From NCBI RefSeq assembly GCF_001050015.1, contig NZ_CVTB01000258.1:1-64000 (forward strand): a DNA stretch of 64,000 bases, in the 5' to 3' direction. This DNA is from Mycolicibacterium malmesburyense (GTDB taxonomy: Bacteria; Actinomycetota; Actinomycetes; Mycobacteriales; Mycobacteriaceae). The notes below the pieces were generated by a model. The model did not search any database. It worked only from the letters and a program-made list of their open reading frames with translations, and was not told where the DNA came from. Both the position numbers and the translations under genes were made by a program. Within the stretch, counting starts at the first letter, position 1; the number at the start of each line of letters is the position of its first letter. Of this stretch, positions 6,967 to 15,148 are shown one piece after another.

Positions 6967-8736
6967 GTGGCCGAGCTCGTCGCCGACGCACTGGTGGCGC
7001 GGCTGCGCGCCTGGGGGACGACCCGGATCTACGGCTACGCGGGCGACGGCGTCAACACCATCCTCGGGGCGCTCGCGCGGGCCGGGGATCCTGAGTTCGT
7101 CTCGACCCGTCACGAGGAGCTTGCGGCCTTCGCGGCATGCGGTCATGCCAAGTACTCCGGCGAGGTCGGGGTCTGCCTGGCCACCCAGGGTCCCGGCGCG
7201 ATCCATCTGCTGGCCGGCCTGTACGACGCGAAGCTGGATCGGCGTCCGGTGGTGGCGATCGTGGGTCAGGTCGTGTCGACGGCCCTGGGCAGCGGCTATC
7301 TGCAGGAGGTCGACCTGCACGCGTTGTTCAAGGACGTGTGCGCGCAGTACGTGCAGACCATCTTCGCCGCTCAGCAGATGCCGATGGCGTTGGACAACGC
7401 CATGCGGACCGCCCTGGCGACGTCCACGCCGACATGCCTGATCGTGCCGCACGACGTCCAGAAGGCGGAGGTGCCCGACGGGCCGCACCACAGTCACGGT
7501 GTCGTCCCGTCGGCGGCGGTGTACACCCGCGCGCATGTGGTGGCGCCCGACGCCGAACTGGACCGTGCCGCCGATCTGCTCAACGAGGGCGAGAGGATCG
7601 CCCTCTTGGTGGGGCGCGGCGCGACGGGCGCCGAAGATGAGATAGCGGAGCTGGTGGAGCTTCTCGGCGCGGGCGTGACGACGTCGTTGTTGGGCAAGCC
7701 GGTCCTCGACGAGGCGGCCCCGTGGCACACCGGCGTCATGGGGCATCTGGGCACCACCGCGAGTGCCCGGCTGATGGCCAACTGCGACACCTTGCTGATC
7801 GTCGGCAGCAATGACCCGTGGACGGAGTTCTATCCCACACCGGGCCAGGCGCGCGCGGTGCAGATCGACGTCGAACCGCGTGTGGTCGGCGCGAAGTATC
7901 CCGTCGACGTGGCGCTGACCGGTGACGCGGCGGACACGTTGTCGCGGTTGGCCCCACTGATCCGCCGCAAGACCGACCGCGGATGGCGGCAGCACGTCGA
8001 GAACTGGAAGCACGATTGGCTGAGCGAGTCCACGCAGCGCAGTGAGGCTCAATGCGACTCCGCGAACCCCGAATTCGTCGTCCGGGCTCTGTCGGACCAC
8101 CTGCCGGACAACGCGCGGGTCGCCGTGGACGTCGGATCGGCCACGTACTGGTATGCGCGTCACCTCCGGTTGCCGCCCGGCGTGCCTGCCCACGTGTCGG
8201 GCTACCTCGCGTCGATGGGTTGCGCGCTGCCGTATGGGATAGCGGCCAAGCTGGATGCGCCGGATCGGCCGGTCGTGGCGCTGATCGGCGACGGTGCCAT
8301 GCAGATGAGCGGTCTGCTCGAGCTCGTCACCATCGCCGTCCGGTGGCGCGGCTGGTCGGATCCGCGGTTCGTGATCCTGGTTCTGCACAATCGAGATCTG
8401 AACGAAGTGTCGTGGGAACAGCGGGAAATGGAGGGCGACGCGAGATTTCCGGCCTCTCAGGACGTTCCGTCGTTTCCCTACGCCGACTACGCCGAACTTC
8501 TCGGGCTGCAGGGTCTGAAGGTGGTCGAGTCCGGCCAGGCGCCCTCCGCGTGGCAGAAGGCTTTCGACTCCGACCGGCCGACCCTGATCGAGGCGGTCGT
8601 CGATCCGAAGACGCCCTTGCTGCCGCCGTTGATGCCGGATGCCAAGGCGGACACCGTGTACGGTGCGCTCGCCGAGGAGTCGAACGGTGATGTGATGCGT
8701 GAACGCGTTGCCGCGCAGCGCAAACGCGAGAGCTAG
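6967..8736 (+). CDS. thiamine-diphosphate enzyme, pyruvate oxidase / acetolactate synthase-like
   Basis: This 589-residue protein has the three-domain ThDP fold. The N-terminal domain contains YGYAGDGVN and the cofactor-activating glutamate in RHEE (49-51). A central nucleotide-type domain includes LLVGRGATGAEDEI. The C-terminal domain has the ThDP motif beginning GDGAMQMSG near residue 441 and closing at HNRDLN. The architecture resembles PoxB-type pyruvate:quinone oxidases, which decarboxylate pyruvate to acetate and feed electrons to quinone. Related enzymes handle other 2-oxoacids, so the exact reaction is uncertain. The stop codon shares CTAG with the converging DUF4873 gene. Confidence 0.8.
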   Translation: MAELVADALVARLRAWGTTRIYGYAGDGVNTILGALARAGDPEFVSTRHEELAAFAACGHAKYSGEVGVCLATQGPGAIHLLAGLYDAKLDRRPVVAIVGQVVSTALGSGYLQEVDLHALFKDVCAQYVQTIFAAQQMPMALDNAMRTALATSTPTCLIVPHDVQKAEVPDGPHHSHGVVPSAAVYTRAHVVAPDAELDRAADLLNEGERIALLVGRGATGAEDEIAELVELLGAGVTTSLLGKPVLDEAAPWHTGVMGHLGTTASARLMANCDTLLIVGSNDPWTEFYPTPGQARAVQIDVEPRVVGAKYPVDVALTGDAADTLSRLAPLIRRKTDRGWRQHVENWKHDWLSESTQRSEAQCDSANPEFVVRALSDHLPDNARVAVDVGSATYWYARHLRLPPGVPAHVSGYLASMGCALPYGIAAKLDAPDRPVVALIGDGAMQMSGLLELVTIAVRWRGWSDPRFVILVLHNRDLNEVSWEQREMEGDARFPASQDVPSFPYADYAELLGLQGLKVVESGQAPSAWQKAFDSDRPTLIEAVVDPKTPLLPPLMPDAKADTVYGALAEESNGDVMRERVAAQRKRES

Positions 8737-8999
8737 CCGAGCGGATACGGCGGCGAACCGACGCCCGCGACACAGTGCGTGCCCCACGGCGTCACCTCGG
8801 TCAGCTGTCCCTCGGCGCTGCGGTCGCCGATCGAGATGTGCACCTTCTGCGGTGGTCTCACCTCTGGTGTGAGATCGAAAACCATTCCGCGCCAGTGGTA
8901 TCTGCCGTCGATCGGGTCGACGTGACCGGTCAGCCGGACCCGCACGCCGTGGTCCACGTCGTGCATCCGCAGGGCGGCCCGGCCGTCGTAGACGCTCAT
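8733..8999 (-). CDS. DUF4873 domain protein
   Basis: This 88-residue protein carries the DUF4873 pattern: YDGRAAL, VRVRLTGHVDPIDGRYHWRG and LTEVTPWGTHCVAGVGSPPYPLG. It starts at ATG 8999 inside an ATGA overlap with the diiron oxygenase stop, so the two are translationally coupled. DUF4873 modules are often paired with, or fused to, flavin or diiron oxygenases in actinobacteria. A role as an accessory domain of the oxygenase is an inference. Confidence 0.7.
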   Translation of the reverse strand: MSVYDGRAALRMHDVDHGVRVRLTGHVDPIDGRYHWRGMVFDLTPEVRPPQKVHISIGDRSAEGQLTEVTPWGTHCVAGVGSPPYPLG

Positions 9000-9898
9000 C
9001 CCGGCAGGAACCCGCTGCGACGCCACATCCGGCGGGCGATCGGACCGAGCAGGCCCACCTCGTCGAGGAAGGCCGCCAGCGGTGCGAATCCCGCCACCTG
9101 GGTTTCGGTGCGGTGCGGGCTGCGACGCGCGATGCGCCGCGTGCGCCGAGGATCGAGACCGACCCGGCCGTACTGCACCTTGTTGGTGAACAGGAAGCGG
9201 AAGAAGTACCCGCCGAGGCCGTTGACGTTGGACAGTACGAACTTCGGCAGCGAACGCATGTGCGGCACGCGCTTGCGCAAGCCGTCGCGCGCGAATTGGA
9301 TATGTCGGGCCTCTTCGGTGACGTGGATCCGCATGAGCCGCTGCACGATCGGTTGGAGCTCGTCGTCGTCCATCATCTGGCGCTGCAGCGAGTCGAAGAT
9401 CTCCTCGCCGATCAACGCGGCGACCCACAGCGCGGAGCCCTGGAACACGAACGGCAGCGCGTTGATGATCACACGCTGATACCACTTGGGCCATACCGGT
9501 TTTGCGCCGACGCGTTCGATCGCCTTGCCGAACATCACCATGTGCCGCGTCTCGTCGCCGAGTTCGGTGAGTTCATAGTGGGTCGCGCTCGAGGTCGGAT
9601 CCTGGTGCATCATCTTGCGCAGCAGCGACTGGTTGAGGATGTTCTCGAACCAGATGCCCGCCGACAACGTGTTGACCAGTTCCTGGCGGGACAGTTCGAT
9701 CTGCTGCTCGCGGGTCATCGCGTCCCACAGCGACGTTCCGTACAGCGAGACGACTTTCGGCGGCAGGAAGAACTTGTCCGGATCCAGCGGCGCGTCCCAG
9801 TCGATGTCGACGACGGGCGCATACGACTTTTTGGTCGATCCCCGCAGCAGGCGCTGGGAGATCTCCGCACGGCTGGGGCGCAGCGTCGGGTTGGTCAT
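8996..9898 (-). CDS. AurF-like diiron oxygenase
   Basis: This 300-residue helical protein has carboxylate-bridged diiron ligands of the AurF (p-aminobenzoate N-oxygenase) family. Glu/His sets are seen in FENILNQSLL, ELGDETRHMVMFGKAIE, AALIGEEIFDSLQ and HVTEEARHIQFAR. ATG 9898 is preferred over GTG 9919 because GAAGGGA lies about nine bases upstream. AurF enzymes oxidise amines or related groups with O2; the mycobacterial members have no assigned substrate. A good sigma-70-type promoter and a 12-base palindrome precede it, and DUF4873 follows with overlap. Confidence 0.8.
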   Translation of the reverse strand: MTNPTLRPSRAEISQRLLRGSTKKSYAPVVDIDWDAPLDPDKFFLPPKVVSLYGTSLWDAMTREQQIELSRQELVNTLSAGIWFENILNQSLLRKMMHQDPTSSATHYELTELGDETRHMVMFGKAIERVGAKPVWPKWYQRVIINALPFVFQGSALWVAALIGEEIFDSLQRQMMDDDELQPIVQRLMRIHVTEEARHIQFARDGLRKRVPHMRSLPKFVLSNVNGLGGYFFRFLFTNKVQYGRVGLDPRRTRRIARRSPHRTETQVAGFAPLAAFLDEVGLLGPIARRMWRRSGFLPG

Positions 9899-9928
9899 CG
9901 TTGACGTCCCTTCGGTCACGGTCCTCTC

Positions 9929-9957
9929 AAGGTAGGCAGCCCAGGCGATCTAGTCAA
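9929..9957 (-). promoter_or_regulatory. sigma-70-type promoter of the diiron oxygenase operon
   Basis: Read on the minus strand, TTGACT (9957-9952) is followed after 17 bases by TACCTT (9934-9929). This places the transcript start a few bases before the GTG at 9919 and about 25-30 bases before ATG 9898. The palindrome at 9962-9973 sits just upstream of the -35 element. Confidence 0.55.
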
Positions 9958-9961
9958 TACC

Positions 9962-9973
9962 TGCGGTACCGCA
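9962..9973. promoter_or_regulatory. 12-base palindrome, probable operator
   Basis: TGCGGTACCGCA is a perfect palindrome, followed at 9978-9985 by a partial repeat of its arm (TTGCGGTA). It lies between the divergent diiron oxygenase and YihY-family genes and touches the oxygenase promoter. A TetR-type regulator is a plausible binder, but none is encoded nearby. Confidence 0.45.
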
Positions 9974-10025
9974 TACTTGCGGTATCGCGGGCGTTTGGCG
10001 ACGGCGGGCCGGGGTATCGGGTGGT

Positions 10026-11078
10026 ATGCGAACCGACGAGGTCGACACCACGACCCAGGCGCCCGACCCTGACGACCCGCGCAAACCCGAATCGCCGACC
10101 GACCTCACCCGGCCGTCGCTGATGTTCGCCATGCGCAAGGCCGTCCGGGAGTTCCAGAGCGATCAATGCACGGACCTGGCCGCGGCGCTGACGTATTACG
10201 CGGTGCTGTCGATCTTCCCGGCGCTCGTGGTCATGGTCTCGCTTCTCGGCGTCTTCGGCCAGGGCCGACGCACGGTCGACGCGCTGCTCGACATCGCAGG
10301 CGATGTCGCGCCCGCGTCCTCGCTGGACAGTCTGCGCCCGACGATCGAGCAGCTGGTCAACTCGCCCACGGCAGGATTCGCCTTGGTGGCGGGCATTCTT
10401 GGCGCGGTGTGGTCGGCGTCGGGCTACATCGGCGCGTTCGGCCGCGCGATGAACCGCATCTACGAGATCGACGAGGGTCGGCCGGTGTGGAAGCTGCGGC
10501 CCGTGCAGCTGCTGCTGACGTTGGTCGGGCTGGTGATGGCGGCCGCGGTGGTCTTCCTGTTGGCCGTCAGCGGTCCCGTGGCCCGTGCGATCGGCGACGC
10601 GATCGGGCTCGGCGACGCGGCGGTGACGGTGTGGAATGTCGCCCGGTGGCCGCTGATCCTGCTGTTCGTGGTGCTGGCGGTCGCGATCCTCTACTACGTC
10701 ACACCCAACGTCCAGCAGCCGAAGTTCCGCTGGATCAGCGGCGGCGCCGCGCTCGCGATCGTTGTCTGGCTCGTGGCCTCCGTGCTGTTCGGGCTCTATG
10801 TGGCCAACTTCGGCAGCTACAACAAGACCTACGGCGCGTTGGCCGGCGTCATCGTGTTCCTGCTGTGGCTGTGGATCACCAACCTCGCGCTGCTGTTCGG
10901 CGCGGAAGTCGACGCCGAGGTCGAACGCGGCCGTCAACTGCAGGCCGGCCTGCCCGCCGAACACGAGCTGCAGTTGCGGCCCAAGGACGATCACAACATC
11001 CGCAAGGAAGAGGCCGCCGAGAAGAAGGACGTCAAGCGCGCCAGGCGGCTACGTCTTTCGCGCGGCCGCAAGCACTGA
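10026..11078 (+). CDS. YihY/BrkB family inner-membrane protein
   Basis: This 350-residue protein has the YihY/UPF0761 layout: a cytoplasmic N-terminus, FQSDQCTDLAAALTYYAVLSIFPAL at the first helix, about six membrane helices and a highly charged basic C-terminal tail. Typical family segments are ASGYIGAFGRAMNRIYE and NFGSYNKTYGALAG. The old annotation as RNase BN is not supported for this family; some members are thought to be transporters. cobF begins 17 bases downstream and may be cotranscribed. Confidence 0.85.
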   Translation: MRTDEVDTTTQAPDPDDPRKPESPTDLTRPSLMFAMRKAVREFQSDQCTDLAAALTYYAVLSIFPALVVMVSLLGVFGQGRRTVDALLDIAGDVAPASSLDSLRPTIEQLVNSPTAGFALVAGILGAVWSASGYIGAFGRAMNRIYEIDEGRPVWKLRPVQLLLTLVGLVMAAAVVFLLAVSGPVARAIGDAIGLGDAAVTVWNVARWPLILLFVVLAVAILYYVTPNVQQPKFRWISGGAALAIVVWLVASVLFGLYVANFGSYNKTYGALAGVIVFLLWLWITNLALLFGAEVDAEVERGRQLQAGLPAEHELQLRPKDDHNIRKEEAAEKKDVKRARRLRLSRGRKH

Positions 11079-11094
11079 CGGCATACTCTCGGGC

Positions 11095-11877
11095 GTGACC
11101 CGTCGAATTCACGTCATCGGCATCGGCGCGGGCGATCCCGACCACGTCACGGCGCAGGCGGTGGCCGCTCTCAACGACACTCAGGTCTTCTTCGCGATGG
11201 ACAAGGGGTCCCGCACGCGAGGAGAACAACATGCAGAGGCGAAGGACGACCTGGTGGCGCTGCGGCGGCACATCTGCGAGCGGTTCATCCGCGAGCCCGG
11301 ATACCGGTTCGTCGAACTGCGCGACCCGCCGAGGGTCAGGGAGGCATCGGACGGGCCTGCGTATCGGCGGGCGGTCGCCGACTGGCACGCCGCGCGGGCA
11401 CGGGTGTGGGCCGAGGCGATCGAGAACGAGCTGGCGCCCGACGGCGTCGGCGCGTTCCTGGCGTGGGGCGACCCGTCGCTGTACGACAGCACGCTGCGGA
11501 TCCTCGACACGGTCGCGAACCACGTCGACATCACCTACGACGTGATCCCCGGCATCACCGCGATCCAGGCGCTCACCGCGCGACACCGCATCCCGCTCAA
11601 CGACGTCGGCGAACCGGTGCTGATCACCACCGGCAGGCAACTGCGCGACAACGGGCTGACCGGCAGTGCGGTCGTGATGCTCGACGCCGACTGTTCGTTC
11701 CTGACCTGCCCGCCCGACACCCGCATTTGGTGGGGCGCCTATCTCGGCACGCCCGACGAGTTGCTGATGTCGGGCAGCGTCGGCGACGTCGGTGAGGAGA
11801 TCGCCAGCGTGCGCGCCGATGCGCGGACGCGTCACGGCTGGATCATGGACACCTATCTGCTGCGTCTAACGGGTTGA
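11095..11877 (+). CDS. cobF: precorrin-6A synthase (deacetylating)
   Basis: CobF (260 residues) uses S-adenosylmethionine to methylate precorrin-5 at C-1 and remove the extruded acetyl group in aerobic cobalamin synthesis. The tetrapyrrole methylase fold is visible as HVIGIGAGDPDHVTAQAV at the N-terminus, AFLAWGDPSLYDST and VIPGITAIQALTARHRIPLN. The start is GTG 11095. No other cob genes are nearby, so this step is dispersed. A strong hairpin overlaps the stop codon. Confidence 0.9.
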   Translation: MTRRIHVIGIGAGDPDHVTAQAVAALNDTQVFFAMDKGSRTRGEQHAEAKDDLVALRRHICERFIREPGYRFVELRDPPRVREASDGPAYRRAVADWHAARARVWAEAIENELAPDGVGAFLAWGDPSLYDSTLRILDTVANHVDITYDVIPGITAIQALTARHRIPLNDVGEPVLITTGRQLRDNGLTGSAVVMLDADCSFLTCPPDTRIWWGAYLGTPDELLMSGSVGDVGEEIASVRADARTRHGWIMDTYLLRLTG

Positions 11878-11907
11878 TTGCACGCACCTGGTGCGTGGGA
11901 TCAACCC
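11871..11907. terminator. two-tier hairpin between convergent genes
   Basis: GGGTTGAT (11871-11878) pairs with ATCAACCC (11900-11907), and CACGCAC (11881-11887) pairs with GTGCGTG (11891-11897) around a CTG loop. The structure covers the cobF stop and ends one base before the converging deaminase stop, so it can terminate both transcripts. Confidence 0.65.
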
Positions 11908-11908
11908 T

Positions 11909-12391
11909 TCAAGGGGTCTCCCGGCCGGGGTCGTTGCGCTGCATCCACAGTCGGTAGACGTCGATGGCGGCGTCGTCGGGCTGGTAGCGCATCGGTAGCC
12001 GCCGTTCGTCCCAGTTCTTGGCGAACTCGTCGTAGAAGGTGTTGAGCTCGAAGTACTTTCGATCGTCGACGTAGTAGCGGGCGTAGTCGTCGCGGGTGGT
12101 CAGGAAGACGACCTCGTCGGGGGAGCAGTAGTACAACGAGCCCAGGCACATCGGGCACGGGTGCGCGAGCACGTAGATCGTCGTGCCGACCAGATGCTCG
12201 GTGCCCAGCTTCGTGCAGGCCTGCCGGATCGCGAGGATCTCGGCGTGTGCGATCGGATCATGCGTCTGGGCAACCTGATTGGCGCTCTCGGCCAGCACCT
12301 CGCCGTCCCTGGCGATGACCGTCGCGAACGGTCGACCGCCCTCCTCGACGTTTCGCCGAGCGAGATCCACGGTGCGTTGTACGAAATCCAC
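11909..12391 (-). CDS. nucleoside/guanine deaminase-type zinc enzyme
   Basis: This 160-residue protein belongs to the cytidine/deoxycytidylate deaminase superfamily. The zinc and catalytic residues appear as IAHAEILAI (His and the proton-shuttle Glu) and LAHPCPMCLGSLYYC. Length and sequence resemble guanine deaminase (GuaD)-type or tRNA-adenosine-deaminase-like enzymes. The long C-terminal extension after the second motif fits a small-molecule deaminase better than TadA. The start is GTG 12391. It is divergent from the holin-like gene, with 40 bases between them. Confidence 0.75.
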   Translation of the reverse strand: MDFVQRTVDLARRNVEEGGRPFATVIARDGEVLAESANQVAQTHDPIAHAEILAIRQACTKLGTEHLVGTTIYVLAHPCPMCLGSLYYCSPDEVVFLTTRDDYARYYVDDRKYFELNTFYDEFAKNWDERRLPMRYQPDDAAIDVYRLWMQRNDPGRETP

Positions 12392-12431
12392 GGCTGGCCT
12401 CCCGGTGCGTCGACTGGTTTAGGCTAATGCG

Positions 12432-12824
12432 ATGTCGTTCCTGTTGCGGGCCGCTTTGACGGGCTTTGCGCTGTGGGTGGTGACGGTCATCGTTCCGGGA
12501 ATCAGGTTCGTCGGCGCCGACTCGCGGCTGCAGGAGATCGGGATCATCTTCGTCGTGGCGGTGATCTTCGGTCTGGTCAACGCCATCATCAAGCCGATCG
12601 TGCAGATCATCTCGATTCCGCTCTACATTCTCACCCTCGGCCTGATCCACATCGTCATCAACGCGTTGATGCTGTGGATCACCTCGTGGATCACCGAGCA
12701 CACCACGCACTGGGGGCTCTACATCGACGACTTCTGGTGGACGGCCATCTGGGCCGCGATCGTGCTGTCGATCGTCAGCTGGCTGCTGTCGGTGGTCACC
12801 GGCGGTGCCGCGCGACGGAATTGA
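12432..12824 (+). CDS. phage-holin-4 family (YvlD-like) membrane protein
   Basis: This 130-residue protein has four predicted membrane helices and the family core GLVNAIIKPIVQIISIPLYILTLG-type segment, followed by NALMLWITSWI. Despite the holin name, chromosomal members such as YvlD are ordinary membrane proteins, often linked to envelope stress. There is no phage context. The ATG at 12432 starts the frame, and the glycosylase gene begins 16 bases downstream. Confidence 0.8.
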   Translation: MSFLLRAALTGFALWVVTVIVPGIRFVGADSRLQEIGIIFVVAVIFGLVNAIIKPIVQIISIPLYILTLGLIHIVINALMLWITSWITEHTTHWGLYIDDFWWTAIWAAIVLSIVSWLLSVVTGGAARRN

Positions 12825-12840
12825 CCGGCACACTGGAATC

Positions 12841-13734
12841 ATGCCCGAACTGCCCGAAGTCGAAGCGCTCGCCGACCACCTGCGCCGCCATGCCGTCGGT
12901 CAGGCGGTGGTACGCATCGACGTGTCGGCATTTTCGGTCCTCAAGACGTTCGACCCGCCGATCACCGCGCTGCACGGTCAGACCGTCACCGACGCCAACC
13001 GCTGGGGGAAGTTCCTCGGCATGCAGGCGGGCGACCTGCACCTGATCACCCATCTGTCGCGCGCGGGGTGGCTGCGGTGGTCGGACAAGCTGGCCGCAGC
13101 GCCGCTCAAGCCGGGAAAGGGGCCGATCGCCCTGCGGGTTCACCTCGAAGCCCCGGGTGAGGCAGGGTCCGATGTCGCCGCCGGGCCGGCGACGGTGGGC
13201 TTCGATCTCACCGAGGCCGGCACCCAGAAACGGCTCGCGGTGTGGGTCGTCGACGATCCGACCAAGGTGCCCGGCATTGCCGCGCTAGGGCCCGACGCGC
13301 TGTCGCTGGGGCCCGACGACCTCGCCGGGCTCTTGGCGGGCAACAGCGGCCGGATCAAGACGGTGATCACCGACCAGAAGGTGATCGCGGGCATCGGTAA
13401 CGCCTACAGCGACGAGATCCTCCACGTCGCGCGGATATCCCCGTTCGCGACGGCGGCCAAGCTGAGCGAGGCACAGCTCTCAGCGCTGCACGACGCGATG
13501 ATCGGTGTGCTCAGCGACGCGGTCACACGCTCGGTCGGTCAGCAGGCCGCGACGCTGAAGGGGGAGAAACGGTCCGGCCTGCGGGTGCACGCCAGGACCG
13601 GCCTGCCGTGCCCGGTCTGCGGCGACACCGTGCGCGAGGTGTCGTTCGCGGACAGGTCTTTTCAGTACTGCCCGACGTGTCAGACGGGCGGGAAAATCCT
13701 CGCGGACCGCCGGATGTCGCGCCTGCTCAAGTGA
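12841..13734 (+). CDS. Fpg/Nei family DNA glycosylase
   Basis: This 297-residue base-excision enzyme starts with the obligatory MPELPEVEAL, where the N-terminal proline is the nucleophile and Glu-2 is catalytic. RWGKFLGM carries the conserved lysine. A helix-two-turn-helix appears as KVIAGIGNAYSDEILH. The C-terminal zinc finger has CPVC and CPTC pairs. It removes oxidised bases and cleaves the abasic site. Fpg and Nei subtypes cannot be separated with confidence from sequence alone. The ATG at 12841 is certain because the proline must follow it. The 3' end overlaps the converging chorismate mutase gene by eight bases. Confidence 0.9.
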   Translation: MPELPEVEALADHLRRHAVGQAVVRIDVSAFSVLKTFDPPITALHGQTVTDANRWGKFLGMQAGDLHLITHLSRAGWLRWSDKLAAAPLKPGKGPIALRVHLEAPGEAGSDVAAGPATVGFDLTEAGTQKRLAVWVVDDPTKVPGIAALGPDALSLGPDDLAGLLAGNSGRIKTVITDQKVIAGIGNAYSDEILHVARISPFATAAKLSEAQLSALHDAMIGVLSDAVTRSVGQQAATLKGEKRSGLRVHARTGLPCPVCGDTVREVSFADRSFQYCPTCQTGGKILADRRMSRLLK

Positions 13735-14293
13735 TTCGGCAGTAGGAGCGGGTGGCCGCCGCCAGCGCGGTCCGGTAGAGCGGGTCGAGTTGGCGCTCAT
13801 TCGCGACGGCGTCGACCGCGGTGCCGAGGTCGACGGTGCAGGTGGATGAGTGCAGCGAATTCCACTGCCGCGCAATCTCGTCGACCATGATCTTGTTGAA
13901 CCCGTCGATCTGCGAACGTGACTGGGACAGATCGGGGGCCGCGGTGGGCGCGGTGGCGGGGTCGAACTTCCACTGGCCGAACCGGGTGTACTGGACACCC
14001 TCGGTGGCGTCGATCTGGTCGGCGAAGATCGCTCGCACGTAAGCCTGGTCGATGCCGTGCGCGGAGGCGTCGGCGGCAGCGGCGTCCAGAACCGCGCCGG
14101 CGCGCTGCGTGTCCGTGATCGGCCCGCCGTTGATCCATTTGGCGGCGGCGACGGGGTCGGCGGTGGCCAGGCGCTGGGCCGCGGTGTCGACCAGCCGGTA
14201 CAGCGGGGATGCGGGCTGACCGACAGCGACCGCCTGGGAGAGCGCGACGCCGAGCGCCGCGAGCAGGAATATCGCTGTCCGCACGAGAACCAT
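13727..14293 (-). CDS. secreted chorismate mutase (AroQ-gamma type)
   Basis: This 188-residue protein begins with a signal peptide (hydrophobic to about residue 24, Ala-Val-Gly after it). The all-helical AroQ-gamma fold follows: LYRLVDTAAQRLATADPVAAAKW, then YVRAIFADQIDATEGVQYTRFGQWK, and two cysteines (STCTVD and SYCRIT) that can form a disulfide. It converts chorismate to prephenate outside the cytoplasm, as M. tuberculosis Rv1885c does. A separate intracellular chorismate mutase is at 23457-23723. Confidence 0.85.
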   Translation of the reverse strand: MVLVRTAIFLLAALGVALSQAVAVGQPASPLYRLVDTAAQRLATADPVAAAKWINGGPITDTQRAGAVLDAAAADASAHGIDQAYVRAIFADQIDATEGVQYTRFGQWKFDPATAPTAAPDLSQSRSQIDGFNKIMVDEIARQWNSLHSSTCTVDLGTAVDAVANERQLDPLYRTALAAATRSYCRIT

Positions 14294-14334
14294 GTGCCCA
14301 TTCTGGCGGTGATTGCCTCGCTTAGTCTGTCGGG

Positions 14335-15084
14335 GTGACTCGGCAGAAGATCTTGATCACCGGTGCGAGCTCCGGCCTGGGCGCCGGGATGGCTCGCGCA
14401 TTCGCCGCGAAGGGTCGCGACCTGGCGCTGTGCGCCCGGCGCATCGACCGCCTCGACGAGCTGAAGGACGAATTGCTCGAGCGGCATCCCGGGATCAACG
14501 TCGTCGTCGCCGCCCTCGACGTCAACGACCATGAGCAGGTGCCGAAGGTGTTCGCCGAGCTTTCCGATGAACTCGGCGGCATCGACCGCATCATCGTGAA
14601 CGCCGGTGTCGGCAAGGGCGCGCCGCTCGGCTCGGGCAAGCTGTGGGCAAACAAGGCCACCATCGAGACGAATCTCGTTGCGGCGCTGGTCCAGATCGAG
14701 ACCGCTATCGAGATGTTCAAGAGGGCCGGTGGAGGCCATCTGGTGCTCGTTTCGTCGGTCCTCGGGAACAAGGGCGTGCCGGGGGTCAAGGCCGCCTACG
14801 CCGCGAGCAAGGCCGGCGTCTCGTCGCTGGGGGAGTCGCTGCGCGCCGAGTACGCGCGTGGGCCGATCAAGGTCACCGTGCTCGAACCGGGTTACATCGA
14901 ATCCGAGATGACGGCGAAGTCGGCGTCGACGATGTTGATGGTGGACAACGAAACCGGCGTGCGGGCGATGGTCGGCGTGATCGAACGCGAAGGCGGACGC
15001 GCGGCGGTTCCATGGTGGCCATGGGCACCCCTGGTCCGGGTGATGCGGGTACTGCCGCCGCGTCTGATGAAGCCGTTCGCCTAG
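14335..15084 (+). CDS. short-chain dehydrogenase/reductase
   Basis: This 249-residue classical SDR has the nucleotide-binding TGASSGLGAGMARAFA, the NAG motif (IIVNAGVGKG), a catalytic Ser in LVSSVLG and Tyr-Lys in AAYAASKAGVSSL. It matches the Rv0945 position in the M. tuberculosis order (from memory). A hydrophobic WWPWAPLVRVMRVLPP tail suggests membrane association. The start is GTG 14335. The substrate is unknown. It is divergent from the secreted chorismate mutase, with 41 bases between. Confidence 0.85.
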   Translation: MTRQKILITGASSGLGAGMARAFAAKGRDLALCARRIDRLDELKDELLERHPGINVVVAALDVNDHEQVPKVFAELSDELGGIDRIIVNAGVGKGAPLGSGKLWANKATIETNLVAALVQIETAIEMFKRAGGGHLVLVSSVLGNKGVPGVKAAYAASKAGVSSLGESLRAEYARGPIKVTVLEPGYIESEMTAKSASTMLMVDNETGVRAMVGVIEREGGRAAVPWWPWAPLVRVMRVLPPRLMKPFA

Positions 15085-15148
15085 AGCCTCCGTGTGAGGG
15101 CCGTCGCTTCGGGGTACACCGCAGCGCTAGTTCCTACTGGAGGTTTCG

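Noticed and set aside
6880..8787. 635-codon open frame on the minus strand across the ThDP enzyme gene
   Set aside because: It is antisense to a gene with clear catalytic motifs. Its translation is rich in Arg, His and Gln with no family features; long antisense frames are expected in high-GC DNA.
12432..12824. Holin-family gene as evidence of a prophage
   Set aside because: YvlD-like members are ordinary chromosomal proteins and no other phage genes are nearby.
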